A DNA stretch of 64,000 nucleotides from assembly GCF_900129305.1 (NCBI RefSeq), contig NZ_FQVB01000005.1:62001-126000 (forward strand), read 5' to 3'. The position numbers were made by a program, and so were the translations under genes. Source of the DNA: Desulfacinum infernum DSM 9756. Lineage in GTDB: Bacteria > Desulfobacterota > Syntrophobacteria > Syntrophobacterales > DSM-9756. Under the pieces are notes generated by a model. The model was not told the DNA's origin. It saw only the letters and a program-made list of their open reading frames with translations, and searched no databases. How positions within the stretch are numbered: position 1 is the stretch's first letter; each line of letters begins with the position of its first letter. Positions 17,762 to 26,656 of this stretch are shown piece by piece.

Positions 17762-18610
17762 TCAAAGACTGAGCAGGCGGGCCAAGTTTTCCACATCGTC
17801 CTGTTCCCTTTTCTTGGGCGTTTCCAGGATGGCCGGGATGGATTCCAGTCGGGGGTGGCGGACGAGACGGCGGAAGGCGTCGCGGCCGATGGCACCGCAT
17901 CCCACATGCCAGTGACGGTCCACGCGCTTGCCCACCGGGACCCTGGAATCGTTCAGGTGCCACAGGGCCACCCGGTCCATCCCCAGTACGGAGTCTAAGA
18001 CATCCACAAACCGATCCAGTTCCCACCGGGTCCGGAACCGGTATCCAGCAGCGGCGGCATGGGCGGTGTCCACGCAATAGCCCACATGGGCTGCGAGGGG
18101 GCCCAGGAAAGCACGGATGCGGCGAAGTTCCCCCAGATCCGCCCCCACTTCCGTTCCCTGCCCCGCCGCGTTTTCCAGAAGAATCCGTGGGCGCCCGTCT
18201 TCGCGAGCCGGTTCTTGTGTCAAGCTCCACGCCAGGGCTTCCGCCACCCTTTCGTGGGCCCGGTCCAGACCTGAGCCGTGGTGATGGCCGGGGTGGACTA
18301 CCAGATAGTCCGCCCCGATGCGGAGCGTGATCCGCCATTCTTCCAACAGGGCCTGGAGCGACTTTCTTCGGATCTCCTTATCGGGGCCGGCCAGGTTGGG
18401 GAGATAGGAAAGGTGCACCACCACGGGCCAAAGGCCCGCCTCCCTGCGGCGCCGGAGGAAGATCTCCACCTCTTTGTCGTCGAAGCGGCGGTTCTTCCAT
18501 TGGCGTGGGTTTCGAACGAAAAACTGTACCGCCCGGCATCCGATCCGTTCCGCAGCATCCACCACCGCCGGAAGACCGCCCGAGATGGAAAGATGGAAGC
18601 CGAAACGCAT
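17762..18610 (-). CDS. nfo: Endonuclease IV (AP endonuclease)
   Basis: This 282-residue TIM-barrel protein of the AP endonuclease family 2 cuts 5' to abasic sites using three metal ions. Visible ligand motifs in order are FFVRNPRQWK, VVHPGHHHG, LENAAGQG, CVDTAHA, HLNDS, the H.H pair in DRHWHVGCGAIG, and ILETP near the end. The start ATG overlaps the stop of the upstream dGTPase-like gene as ATGA, implying translational coupling. Both genes deal with DNA or nucleotide integrity. Confidence 0.93.
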   Translation of the reverse strand: MRFGFHLSISGGLPAVVDAAERIGCRAVQFFVRNPRQWKNRRFDDKEVEIFLRRRREAGLWPVVVHLSYLPNLAGPDKEIRRKSLQALLEEWRITLRIGADYLVVHPGHHHGSGLDRAHERVAEALAWSLTQEPAREDGRPRILLENAAGQGTEVGADLGELRRIRAFLGPLAAHVGYCVDTAHAAAAGYRFRTRWELDRFVDVLDSVLGMDRVALWHLNDSRVPVGKRVDRHWHVGCGAIGRDAFRRLVRHPRLESIPAILETPKKREQDDVENLARLLSL

Positions 18611-19686
18611 CAGAGCTTCATCCAGGGGCGGGGCAGGAAAAGGTTCTTGTAGAGCTCCAGGGCATAGCGGTCCGTCATGCCGGCAATGTGGTCGCAGACC
18701 TGGCGTTCCCGGGATTCCTCGGCATCCCGTTCCCCGATTTCCCTCCGAAACAGATCCGCGTCCCGAAGGAGCGCCCCGTAGAGGTCTTCGATGATCTTGC
18801 GGGCCCGCTCGAATTCCTTTCGGATCGTATCCGTCTCGTAGACCCTTTCGAAGAGAAACGCCCGAAGGCTGTCCACCAGTTCCAGCATGATCGGACTCAT
18901 GCGGATCTCCCCGAGCCCGCAGGCCAGGCTCGCCCGGATGGTGTCGTCCACCATGGCGTGGATCCGCTGGGCGTGGGTTACTCCCAGACCCCGCCGGATC
19001 GCCTCCGGAACGTCGTCCAGGCGCAATACTCCGGCCCGGATGGCGTCGTCCAGGTCGTGGTTCAGATAGGCCACGATGTCCGCCACCCGAACCACCTGCC
19101 CTTCCAGGGTAATCGGCCCTTTGCCGGAATCCACCAGCACCGGGTGGTGCTTTCCCTTGGAATGCTTGAGGATCCCATCGCGCACTTCCAGCGTGAGGTT
19201 CAGGCCCCGGCCGTCCTTTTCCAGGCGATCCACCACGCGCAGACTCTGTTCGTGATGGCGGAATCCCCCCGGATGGATCAGGTTGAGCACCCTTTCCCCG
19301 CCGTGGCCGAAGGGAGTGTGCCCCAGGTCGTGGCCCAGGGCGATGGCCTCGATGAGGTCTTCGTTCAGGGCCAGGGCCCGGCCGATGGTCCGGGCGATCT
19401 GGGAGACTTCCAGGGTGTGGGTGAGTCGCGTGCGGTAGTGATCCCCCGTGGGAGCCAGAAAGACCTGGGTTTTGTGCTTGAGCCGCCGGAAAGCCTTGCT
19501 GTGGACGATCCGGTCCCGGTCCCTCTGGTAGGCCGTGCGGATGGGGCATTCCGGGTCTTCCCGGCGGCGGCCGCGGCTCAGGCGGCTCTTTTGGGCCTGG
19601 TCGGCCAGGAAAAGGAATTCACGTTCTTCCAGCCAATCCCGGAGGCTCTCGAAGCCGGAACGGGCCGGGTTTTCACCTTTCAGCAT
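18610..19686 (-). CDS. dgt: dGTP triphosphohydrolase-like HD-domain protein
   Basis: This 358-residue HD hydrolase belongs to the bacterial dNTPase group, which releases tripolyphosphate from dNTPs. It has RDRDRIVHSKAFRRL and KTQVF at the N-terminus, then H..R.THTLEV, the HD pair in GHDLGHTPFGH, HHEQSL, and the second Asp in VADIVAYLNHDLDD. ATG 19686 is chosen because GGGGGG lies four bases upstream; an ATG six codons earlier has none. It is translationally coupled to nfo. The family member could equally act on other dNTPs. Confidence 0.88.
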   Translation of the reverse strand: MLKGENPARSGFESLRDWLEEREFLFLADQAQKSRLSRGRRREDPECPIRTAYQRDRDRIVHSKAFRRLKHKTQVFLAPTGDHYRTRLTHTLEVSQIARTIGRALALNEDLIEAIALGHDLGHTPFGHGGERVLNLIHPGGFRHHEQSLRVVDRLEKDGRGLNLTLEVRDGILKHSKGKHHPVLVDSGKGPITLEGQVVRVADIVAYLNHDLDDAIRAGVLRLDDVPEAIRRGLGVTHAQRIHAMVDDTIRASLACGLGEIRMSPIMLELVDSLRAFLFERVYETDTIRKEFERARKIIEDLYGALLRDADLFRREIGERDAEESRERQVCDHIAGMTDRYALELYKNLFLPRPWMKL

Positions 19687-19761
19687 TGACCCCCCTTTGT
19701 CCATTGGGTAATGGATTACCTTTCGGCATCACGGCGACAACATCGGAAGGATTTTTCACCC

Positions 19762-20967
19762 ATGGGCCGCATCCTGTACCGCTACCTCGTCCTGGAACAG
19801 CTGATTCCGGCGGTGATCTGCTTTTCCGGACTGCTGCTCATCCTGCTGGCAGGCCGCATGATGCAGCTCACCACCTATCTCTTCGCCGGATCCGTCACGT
19901 TCATGGACGTGATTCGGGTGATGGGCCTGGCTCTTCCCAAGCTGGCGCTCTACGCCCTGCCCATGGCCACCCTCATTGGCGTCCTTTTGGGATTCCTGCG
20001 CCTTACGGCAGACAACGAACTGGTGGCCATTCGAAGTGCCGGCGTGGGATTTCGCCAACTATGGCCCGCGGTGGCCACCGTGGTCCTGCTCGCCACGGCG
20101 CTCTCTTTTTACACGTCGCTGACCCTGGTGCCAACCGCCAACCGGCAACTGAAAATCACCCTGCGTGCCTTGGGGCGGGCGGTGGTCCCCGCCCTTCTCA
20201 AGGAAGGACGCTTCATCGACGTGCTGCCCAACCTGGTCTTCTTCTTCGACCGGGTGAATCCGAAAACCCGGGAGATCCGGGGCGTGTTCATCCACGATAC
20301 CCGAAACCCGCAAACCCGGGCGACCATCGTGGCGAAAAGCGCCCGGCTTCTGGACGCACCCGGTCAGCACGCCCTGATCTTTCGCATCGAAAACGGCTCC
20401 ATCAGCCGCGTGGGAGACGACCTGAAGGCAAGTCAGACCATTCGATTCGGGTCCTACGACCTGGTTCTGAATCTGGACGACCTGCTGGGCCGCGACGACG
20501 CGGGAGGCTGGAAGAAAGGCGAGATGAGCCTGGCGGAGCTTCGTCGCGGGATGGAGTCTTCCGACGGAACAAGATACGCGCTGGAATTTCACAAACGGCT
20601 GGCCCTTCCCTTCGCCTGCCTCTTCCTGGGGTTGGCCGCCGCGCCCCTGGGAGCCCTTTTTCAGCGCGGCAGCCGCATGAGCGGGGTCACGCTGGGCATC
20701 GCCATCTTTCTCGGCTACTATGTGGTGCTTTCCGCCGGAAAAGCCCTGGGCGAAGAGGGTATCCTCCCCGCCGCCCTGGGCATCTGGCTTCCCAACATGG
20801 CGGCCGCCGCCCTGGCCGCCTATCTATGGAAAAAGGCCCATGACGAGACCCCGTTCGCCCTCGTGGACTGGTGGCATAAGTGCGGCACGGTGCGCGCCCT
20901 CGCTCTCAAGATCTGCACTCCGCCCCACAAGAAGACAGCCGGCTCTCACGATCACCCCGGCAAATAG
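19762..20967 (+). CDS. lptF: LPS export permease LptF
   Basis: This 401-residue LptF/LptG (YjgP/YjgQ) protein has three N-terminal membrane spans (about 12-34, 52-72, 95-118), a periplasmic beta-jellyroll region rich in DDLLG.. loops, and C-terminal spans. With LptG and the LptB ATPase (not in this window) it extracts lipopolysaccharide from the inner membrane. MGRILYRYLVLEQLIPA is a typical start. ATG 19762 follows GGAAGG. lptG begins 19 bases after the stop. Confidence 0.9.
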   Translation: MGRILYRYLVLEQLIPAVICFSGLLLILLAGRMMQLTTYLFAGSVTFMDVIRVMGLALPKLALYALPMATLIGVLLGFLRLTADNELVAIRSAGVGFRQLWPAVATVVLLATALSFYTSLTLVPTANRQLKITLRALGRAVVPALLKEGRFIDVLPNLVFFFDRVNPKTREIRGVFIHDTRNPQTRATIVAKSARLLDAPGQHALIFRIENGSISRVGDDLKASQTIRFGSYDLVLNLDDLLGRDDAGGWKKGEMSLAELRRGMESSDGTRYALEFHKRLALPFACLFLGLAAAPLGALFQRGSRMSGVTLGIAIFLGYYVVLSAGKALGEEGILPAALGIWLPNMAAAALAAYLWKKAHDETPFALVDWWHKCGTVRALALKICTPPHKKTAGSHDHPGK

Positions 20968-20986
20968 TGAGTAGGAACACCAGGCC

Positions 20987-22063
20987 ATGAAAATCATCAC
21001 CCGCTACGTCGTGCGCCATTTTTTCTCCGTTTTCGGCGTGTCCCTCTTCGGCTTCGTGGGGATCTATCTGGTCATCGACTTTTTCGAAAAGTTCGACGAC
21101 ATCATCGAAAAGAACGCCGCCCTGGGGGACGCTCTTCTCTATTTCGCCTTCAAGATCCCGCTTATCCTCTCCCAGGGCATTCCCATCGCCACGCTCCTGG
21201 CCGCGCTCATCGGGCTGGGCCTGCTGCAGCGCAATCGCGAGATCATCGCGTTGCGGGCGGCCGGCCTGAACGCCTGGGTCTATGCGGGTCCGGTGGTGGC
21301 GGCGGCCCTGGTCCTGAGCGCCGCCACCTTCGGGCTCGGGGAAACCGTGGGGCGGTCGCTCAACAACCGGGCGGCCCGCCTTTGGCAGGAACGAATCGAC
21401 AAGGCGTCCTCCCGGCTGGGCTGGACCCATGAAAACGTGTGGTACCGCGGGGACGGGGTCCTCTTCCAGGCGCGGCTCTACGATCCCAAGCACGCCCTCT
21501 TCCAGGGCGTCACCCTCTATTTTCTGGGCGTGGACTTCCAGCTGGATCGGCGCCTGGACGCTCGCACGGTGCGATGGACCGGCGAAGGATGGCAAGCCCG
21601 CCAGGGCGTCCTCACCGACTTTCCCAACGGGCGTGCGGTTCAAAACGCCTTCGATGTTCTGGACTTGGATCTGAAGGAACGCCCGCGGGATTTCGAGGAT
21701 GCCGAGGCGCTTCCAGAGGAACTGGGCTGGGCGGACCTCTACCGGTTTACTCGCCGGGTTCAGGCGGAAGGCTACGACGCCACGGCCTACGTGACCGAAC
21801 TCCATTCCCGGCTGGCCGTTCCCCTAACCGCCCTCATCCTGGCCCTGCTGGGGGTGAGTATCAGCCTGCACCTGGGCCATCGAGGAGGCATCGCCCTCGG
21901 GATCGCCCTCGGTCTCCTCCTCACCTTCCTCTACCTGGTGATCCTGCAGGTGGGCATGTCCATGTCCCATTCAGAGATGGTCCCGCCGGTGGTGGGGGTC
22001 TGGACGGCCAACGTGCTCTTTGCCCTTCTCGGATGCGCGCTGTGGGTTCGAGCACCCCAGTGA
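20987..22063 (+). CDS. lptG: LPS export permease LptG
   Basis: This 358-residue partner of LptF begins MKIITRYVVRHFFSVFG. It has membrane spans near 12-32, 55-80, 97-118 and three more after residue 275, with a periplasmic domain between. The motif QRNREIIALRAAGL is typical of LptG. The pair is the standard gene order; an outer membrane with lipopolysaccharide is implied. The gene faces a response regulator across purine/pyrimidine island P2. Confidence 0.92.
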   Translation: MKIITRYVVRHFFSVFGVSLFGFVGIYLVIDFFEKFDDIIEKNAALGDALLYFAFKIPLILSQGIPIATLLAALIGLGLLQRNREIIALRAAGLNAWVYAGPVVAAALVLSAATFGLGETVGRSLNNRAARLWQERIDKASSRLGWTHENVWYRGDGVLFQARLYDPKHALFQGVTLYFLGVDFQLDRRLDARTVRWTGEGWQARQGVLTDFPNGRAVQNAFDVLDLDLKERPRDFEDAEALPEELGWADLYRFTRRVQAEGYDATAYVTELHSRLAVPLTALILALLGVSISLHLGHRGGIALGIALGLLLTFLYLVILQVGMSMSHSEMVPPVVGVWTANVLFALLGCALWVRAPQ

Positions 22064-22082
22064 CAAGGAAAGCATTCAGGAT

Positions 22083-22184
22083 TAAGGATCAAAAGGTTAA
22101 AGGATTGAGATTAAGCGGGTGTGGCGAATTGCCATATCCCATACTCCATATCCCATATCCCGTATCCCTCCAATCCTTACTCCT
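22083..22184. repeat. Purine/pyrimidine intergenic island P2
   Basis: A purine-rich arm (GGATTAAGGATCAAAAGG type) downstream of lptG is followed by a pyrimidine-rich arm (CCATATCCCATATCCCG type). Read from the opposing gene, that arm starts immediately after the response regulator stop. The two convergent genes therefore both end in a G/A-rich 3' tail. Confidence 0.75.
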
Positions 22185-22556
22185 TCAATCCTTCTCAGGC
22201 AGGTGGGTTTCCAGCGCCATGGCGATCTTCTTCTTGAGCTCCGTGAGATCGAAGCTTTTCACCACGTAGTAGTCCGCGGCAATGGACTTGGCGTCTTCTT
22301 TGAAGGTGTCGTAGGCCGTGGAAAGAATCACCGGAAGATCGTAAAAGCGGGCCCGTATGTCCTGCAGAAGGTCCAGACCGTCGTAGTCCACCATCTTGAT
22401 GTCCAGGATCACCAGGTCGGGTTTTTCCTCTTCGATGCGCTCCAGCAGTTTGTATCCGCTGTCCGCCGTGATCACCTCGTAGCCGGCTTCCCGCAACTCT
22501 TCGGAATAAAGCAAGCGGATGTGTTCCTCATCGTCAACGACCAGAATCTTCGCCAT
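22185..22556 (-). CDS. Stand-alone response regulator receiver protein
   Basis: This 123-residue CheY-like receiver has the acidic pocket DDEE near residue 8, the phosphoacceptor D52 in LVILDIKM, Thr/Ser in LSTAYD and Lys in VVKSFD. There is no output domain. A strong AAAGGAGGAGG site precedes ATG 22556. No kinase is adjacent; the glycosyltransferase gene lies 27 bases upstream on the same strand. The final Glu-Lys-Asp codons and stop merge into island P2. Confidence 0.9.
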   Translation of the reverse strand: MAKILVVDDEEHIRLLYSEELREAGYEVITADSGYKLLERIEEEKPDLVILDIKMVDYDGLDLLQDIRARFYDLPVILSTAYDTFKEDAKSIAADYYVVKSFDLTELKKKIAMALETHLPEKD

Positions 22557-22583
22557 GATCCTCCTCCTTTGCCGGCTTCCGAA

Positions 22584-23807
22584 CTAGTGAGGCCACCGTT
22601 CCAGCAGGTACGGCTTGTTTTCTTCAAAAACGGCACACATGTCCTCCACATGCTCTTCCGCCTGCTGGACGGACATCCGCTCCGTTCGTTTCACGTAAGA
22701 AACCACTTTACCCAGGTACAAGGGCAGCAGGGAATCCACCAGGGCCGCCTTCGCTCGGTCGTCCTCCCCCAATCTCCGGTAGGCCGCGGCCGCATCGAAG
22801 AGCAGCGCCGCCCACGTCTGGGTGGGGAAGGTGAACTGCTCGAAGCTCATGGAGCGAATCTCGTGGAGCTTGTTGTAGCCCATGGGGTCGAACGCATCGC
22901 GCCACAGGCCGTCAAACTCCTGGAAGCCCTCGTGAAACCTTTGAAACAACCTGGCCGCGTTCACTTCCACGATGGGAGGCGTATCCATCTCCTGGCCGTC
23001 CAGGTTGAAGAGCGCCGTGGGCTTGCTCCATTTGACGCGCCTCCAGAACGGCTCGTAGACCGCCATCTGTTCGAACAGGGTGGTCAGCACTTGCCGGAAC
23101 CGCACGCTCAGGTGGGCGAAGGGATCCTTCATGCGATGCTTCTTGGGAGCCCCCACGAAGGTCTGCCAAACGGGCTGCCGGGAGGTGAGGGCCACCGTCC
23201 CCATCCACACGTCGATCCCGGTGGCTTCCACGGGTTCGGACCAGGCCGGAGCCTCCAGAAAAGCGGCGGCCAGTTCCCCCCGGAAGGCGCAGTCGCCCGC
23301 ATCCAACTGGCGGACCCGCCGTCCGTAGAGGCAGCGCGAAAGCGGATACACCAGGCAGGAAGTGAGGGTGCTTTCGTACTTGTGGCGCAGGTAGAGCGGG
23401 GTGACGTACGCGGCCCCCCGGATGACCGGCTCGGCGAAGAGCGGCACCCAGGACGGGCTCAGGTTGGAGATGTCCGCCTCCAGGACCACCACCACCTGGG
23501 CGTTCAGTTCCTGCACCTTTTCGAAAAGCATGCGCAGGTTGGCCCCCTTGCCCCGCCGGGACGGCTCGGTGGACAGATAGATGCGCGGCACGGAGGTATT
23601 CGCCTTGAAGAAGGCATCCCGGGTTCCGTCCAGGGAGTGGTTGTCGCAGTTGATGACGACCGCCTGCCTGTCCGGGAAATACTCCTTGAGGCCCTGCCCC
23701 ACGATCTCCACGGCCCGCCCGATGGAGGCCGCCTCATTGAACGTGGGGATGGCCACCACCAGGTCCACGGCCGTCACATTTTGCGGATTTTCCTCCATGT
23801 GGATCAT
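22584..23807 (-). CDS. GT-A glycosyltransferase, glucosylglycerate/mannosylglycerate synthase-like
   Basis: This 407-residue inverting or retaining GT-A enzyme begins with VVAIPTFNEAASIGRAV, has VVINCDNHSLDGT, STEPSRRGKGAN, and a metal-binding DxD-like LEADISNLSPSWV. The RGKGAN and N-x-DN..S..T pattern resembles glucosylglycerate synthases, which make a compatible solute from NDP-glucose and 3-phosphoglycerate or glycerate. The precise acceptor is inferred, not shown. ATG 23807 follows GGGAG. No solute phosphatase is next to it, only the receiver protein downstream. Confidence 0.7.
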   Translation of the reverse strand: MIHMEENPQNVTAVDLVVAIPTFNEAASIGRAVEIVGQGLKEYFPDRQAVVINCDNHSLDGTRDAFFKANTSVPRIYLSTEPSRRGKGANLRMLFEKVQELNAQVVVVLEADISNLSPSWVPLFAEPVIRGAAYVTPLYLRHKYESTLTSCLVYPLSRCLYGRRVRQLDAGDCAFRGELAAAFLEAPAWSEPVEATGIDVWMGTVALTSRQPVWQTFVGAPKKHRMKDPFAHLSVRFRQVLTTLFEQMAVYEPFWRRVKWSKPTALFNLDGQEMDTPPIVEVNAARLFQRFHEGFQEFDGLWRDAFDPMGYNKLHEIRSMSFEQFTFPTQTWAALLFDAAAAYRRLGEDDRAKAALVDSLLPLYLGKVVSYVKRTERMSVQQAEEHVEDMCAVFEENKPYLLERWPH

Positions 23808-23825
23808 CCACCCATCTCCCGAGTA

Positions 23826-23969
23826 GGAAGGATCAAGGATTAAAGGATTAGAGAATTTAAGGATACGAGGGGGAGGGATAAGGGATATGGGGTAAGGGGT
23901 ATGGGAATTCCCTCACTCCAGACCCCTTACTCCTCACGCCTCACGCCTTACGCCCCACCCCTCACGCGC
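23826..23969. repeat. Purine/pyrimidine intergenic island P3
   Basis: A purine-rich arm with GGGATAAGGGATATGGGG (about 23826-23910) is followed by a pyrimidine arm (CTCCTCACGCCTCACGCC type) that reaches the hflC stop. At least four G tracts with short loops are present. Confidence 0.75.
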
Positions 23970-24959
23970 CTATTGGTCGGCGCCCTCCAGCTTCTTCAGG
24001 TAGCGGAAGAGCTCGGCATCGCTTCCGATCAGAAAGAGGCTGCGGGAATTGTCGTAATTCCGATAGAAGTCCAGGGTCTTGAAAAACTGATAGAACTCCG
24101 GATCCTGCCCGAAGACTTCCGCGTAGATCCGGGTGGCTTCCGCGTCCGCCTTGCCTCGGATTTCCTGAGCCTGCCGGTAGGCTTCCGACTGGATCTTGGC
24201 CAGCTCCCGCTCCATCTGCCCCAGGATGGCGGCCTTTTCCCCCTCGCCTTCCGACCGGTACTGGGCGGCGATCCGTTTCCGTTCCGAAATCATCCGGTCG
24301 AAGACTTTCTGCTGCACCGACTGAACGTAGTTGATCCGCTTGATCCGGATATCCAGCAGTTCGATGCCGAATTCGGGAACCAGGCGGGCGGCATCAGCCA
24401 GCATCTCCCGGGTGATCTTCTCGCGGCCCTTGGTGAGCACCGGGGACATCTCCGGGTCCGTCTGCGCGGAAGTGCTCAAAAGGAGCTGATAATCCCCCAG
24501 GCCGGCTTCCATGAGCTTCTCCCGGGCCTCCTCCCAGCCTTCGCTGCGCACCAGTTCCACCAGGTTGTTGTTGGACACGTGGTCCCGGACCACCGAGTCG
24601 ATGATGCCGTCCAGGCGACTCATGGCGGTGGGAACGTTGCCCACGCGCTGCAGGAAAAGCAGCGGATCCTTGATGCGCCAGCGCGCGGTGGTGTCCACCC
24701 AGATGTATTTCTTGTCCCGGGTGGGGATCTGGTTGGGACTGCCGTCCCACTTGAGCACTCGCTTTTCGAAGAAGTTGGCCTTTTGGATCAGGGGTATCTT
24801 GAAGTGCAGGCCAGCCTGGGTGATGGGATCACCCACGGGACGGCCCAACTGGGTGATCACCACCTGTTCGGTTTCCCTCACCACAAAAAGGGAGCTGGAT
24901 GCCACCGCCCCGATGAGAAACAGGGCCACCACCAGAAGTCGAACGCCTTTGGGTATCAT
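23970..24959 (-). CDS. hflC: HflC, stomatin/prohibitin-family modulator of FtsH
   Basis: This 329-residue membrane-anchored SPFH/band-7 protein has one N-terminal span (about 8-24), then FVVRETEQVVITQLGRPV, a band-7 domain, and a long charged helical C-terminal part with EGEGEKAAILGQMERE. HflK and HflC form a large cage around the FtsH protease. Its ATG overlaps the hflK stop by four bases, the usual order. Confidence 0.93.
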   Translation of the reverse strand: MIPKGVRLLVVALFLIGAVASSSLFVVRETEQVVITQLGRPVGDPITQAGLHFKIPLIQKANFFEKRVLKWDGSPNQIPTRDKKYIWVDTTARWRIKDPLLFLQRVGNVPTAMSRLDGIIDSVVRDHVSNNNLVELVRSEGWEEAREKLMEAGLGDYQLLLSTSAQTDPEMSPVLTKGREKITREMLADAARLVPEFGIELLDIRIKRINYVQSVQQKVFDRMISERKRIAAQYRSEGEGEKAAILGQMERELAKIQSEAYRQAQEIRGKADAEATRIYAEVFGQDPEFYQFFKTLDFYRNYDNSRSLFLIGSDAELFRYLKKLEGADQ

Positions 24960-26038
24960 TTCTTCACCTCCCCGCCGCCGAAGGCCGTGCCCGAGACATC
25001 CGCCGATTCGCGGACGAGGTCGTTCAAATTGAGCAGGGGCAGAACGCCCGTCTTTTCCGTGTCCACCACCAGGAGGCGGCCCGCCTTGCGGGCAAACTCC
25101 GCCATGGCTTCCAAATACATGCGCCGGCGGGTCACATCCGGGGCCTTTCGGTATTCGGCCAGAATGTTCTGGAACCGGGCCACTTCACCCTGGGCGCGGT
25201 TCACCCTCTCGGTGGCGTAGCCTTCCGCCTGGGTGACGGTCTGGCGCGCCTGGCCGCGGGCTCGAGGAATGCGTTGGTTGTAGACCTGCTCCGCCTCGTT
25301 GATCATGCGTTCCTTTTCCTGGCGGGCCTCGTTCACCTCGTTGAAGGCGGCCTTCACCGGATCGGGCGGGTTGGCGTTCTGGAGCTTCACCGTGATGATC
25401 TGGAGCCCCGTATGGTAGGTGTCCATGATCTCCTGGATTTCCTGGCGGGCCATCTCCGCGATGGATGCACGGCCCACCGTGAGCACCTCGTCGGCGTAGC
25501 GGTTACCCACAATACGGCGCACCACCGATTCGGAGATGTCGTCCAGGGTTCCCTCCACGTCCTTCAACTGGAACAGGTATTGGGCGGGATCCTGGACCTT
25601 GTACTGCACGGTCCACTGGATATCCACCACGTTGAGGTCCCCGCTGAGCATGCGGGATTCATCCTCGAACCCCTGCTCGGCGAACCGGGTTCGCACCCCG
25701 GGCGCCACGGTCCGATATCCGTACTCCCGCTGGAGCACCCGGCCCGTGAGCACCTTGGTGACCGTCTCCACTCCGAAGGGGATCTTGAAGTGGAGGCCCG
25801 GTCCTTCCGTGCGCACGAACCGGCCGAAACGCTGCACCACGGCCGTCTCCTGGGGTTCCACGGTGTAGTAGGCGTTGAAGGCCGCAAAGGCCGCCAGGCC
25901 GATCAGCACCAGCAGCCAGAGCGGACTGCCCTTGAGTCCCGGGAATTGAAACCGCGCTTTGAGTCGATTCAGCACCTCTTCCAGATCCGGCACATTTCCG
26001 GGTCCCTGCCCTCTGTGCGGTGGTCGTTCCCAATCCAT
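24956..26038 (-). CDS. hflK: HflK, stomatin/prohibitin-family modulator of FtsH
   Basis: This 360-residue partner of HflC has a short soluble N-terminus and a membrane span at about 40-58. It continues with YYTVEPQETAVVQRFGRF and the SPFH domain, then an Ala/Glu/Gln-rich coiled-coil (VNEARQEKERMINEAEQVYN). The N-terminus lacks the long Gly-rich stretch of E. coli HflK. Overlapping stop and start codons with hflC indicate co-translation. Confidence 0.93.
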   Translation of the reverse strand: MDWERPPHRGQGPGNVPDLEEVLNRLKARFQFPGLKGSPLWLLVLIGLAAFAAFNAYYTVEPQETAVVQRFGRFVRTEGPGLHFKIPFGVETVTKVLTGRVLQREYGYRTVAPGVRTRFAEQGFEDESRMLSGDLNVVDIQWTVQYKVQDPAQYLFQLKDVEGTLDDISESVVRRIVGNRYADEVLTVGRASIAEMARQEIQEIMDTYHTGLQIITVKLQNANPPDPVKAAFNEVNEARQEKERMINEAEQVYNQRIPRARGQARQTVTQAEGYATERVNRAQGEVARFQNILAEYRKAPDVTRRRMYLEAMAEFARKAGRLLVVDTEKTGVLPLLNLNDLVRESADVSGTAFGGGEVKK

Positions 26039-26100
26039 AAAAACTCCTCTCCTTGGGCCTTCAGCAGAACGGCGCCGGGCCGCCCCGCTTACCTTTTATG

Positions 26101-26268
26101 TCACTCCCCCTTCTTTCGAAGGGCCTCCAGAACATAGGCGGAAAAGATCAAAAGAATCGCCAGAACCCCGATCATGGCGGCAGGAGCTTGGGGAAAGAAA
26201 AATCGGGAGAGAAACAGGGCAAAAAAAATGCCGAGAAAGGCTCGGATGGCAAAGACGCGGACTCGCAC
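26101..26268 (-). CDS. Small two-span membrane protein
   Basis: This 55-residue frame starts at GTG 26268, preceded by GGGGAG at five bases. Two hydrophobic segments, IRAFLGIFFALFLSRFFF and MIGVLAILLIFSAYVLEA, are separated by a Pro/Ala turn, and it ends in basic residues. A longer upstream frame exists but has no conserved or start-site support. It sits 62 bases before hflK on the same strand and could be part of that transcript. Not assigned to a family. Confidence 0.6.
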   Translation of the reverse strand: MRVRVFAIRAFLGIFFALFLSRFFFPQAPAAMIGVLAILLIFSAYVLEALRKKGE

Positions 26269-26429
26269 GCTGACTCCCCTCCCCCCTCTGGGTTTCGCAC
26301 CAAGCGCCCGACCTCGCTGCACTCCCCGCGGGATCCGCGCGCCGCTCTGTCCGGCACGGCCCCACACCGGGCCGTGACGCGGAAATCCTATCGGCGCCCC
26401 CGTTGGTTGTCAAGAAAAGCCGGGCCGCG

Positions 26430-26612
26430 TGGGGAGGGATACGGGGTATGGGATATGGGATAAGGGATACGGGGTAAGGGATAGAGGGAGAGGGGGTAAG
26501 GGTGGAAGCATAAAGGAGAAGGAGATGCCTCGTTCCCGCTGTTCCTCCTTCTCCACTCCTGGCCCCATACGCCATATCCCATATCCCTTATCCTTCTGCC
26601 CGCCTTCCTTGC
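26430..26612. repeat. Purine/pyrimidine intergenic island P4
   Basis: This is the longest island. About 85 bases are built from GGGATA(T/C/A)GGG-type units, then a pyrimidine arm contains CATATCCCATATCCC (complement of the same unit). The arms are complementary over stretches of about 20 bases, so a large cruciform or G-quadruplex is possible. It fills the divergent spacer between the small membrane protein and the editing-domain gene. Confidence 0.8.
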
Positions 26613-26656
26613 CTCCCCGGGCCGTGGGGGTGTATATGAGCAGTGGAGGACGGACC

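Noticed and set aside
26430-26612. CRISPR array
   Set aside because: The units are degenerate and 7-8 bases long, with no fixed repeat plus unique spacer pattern.
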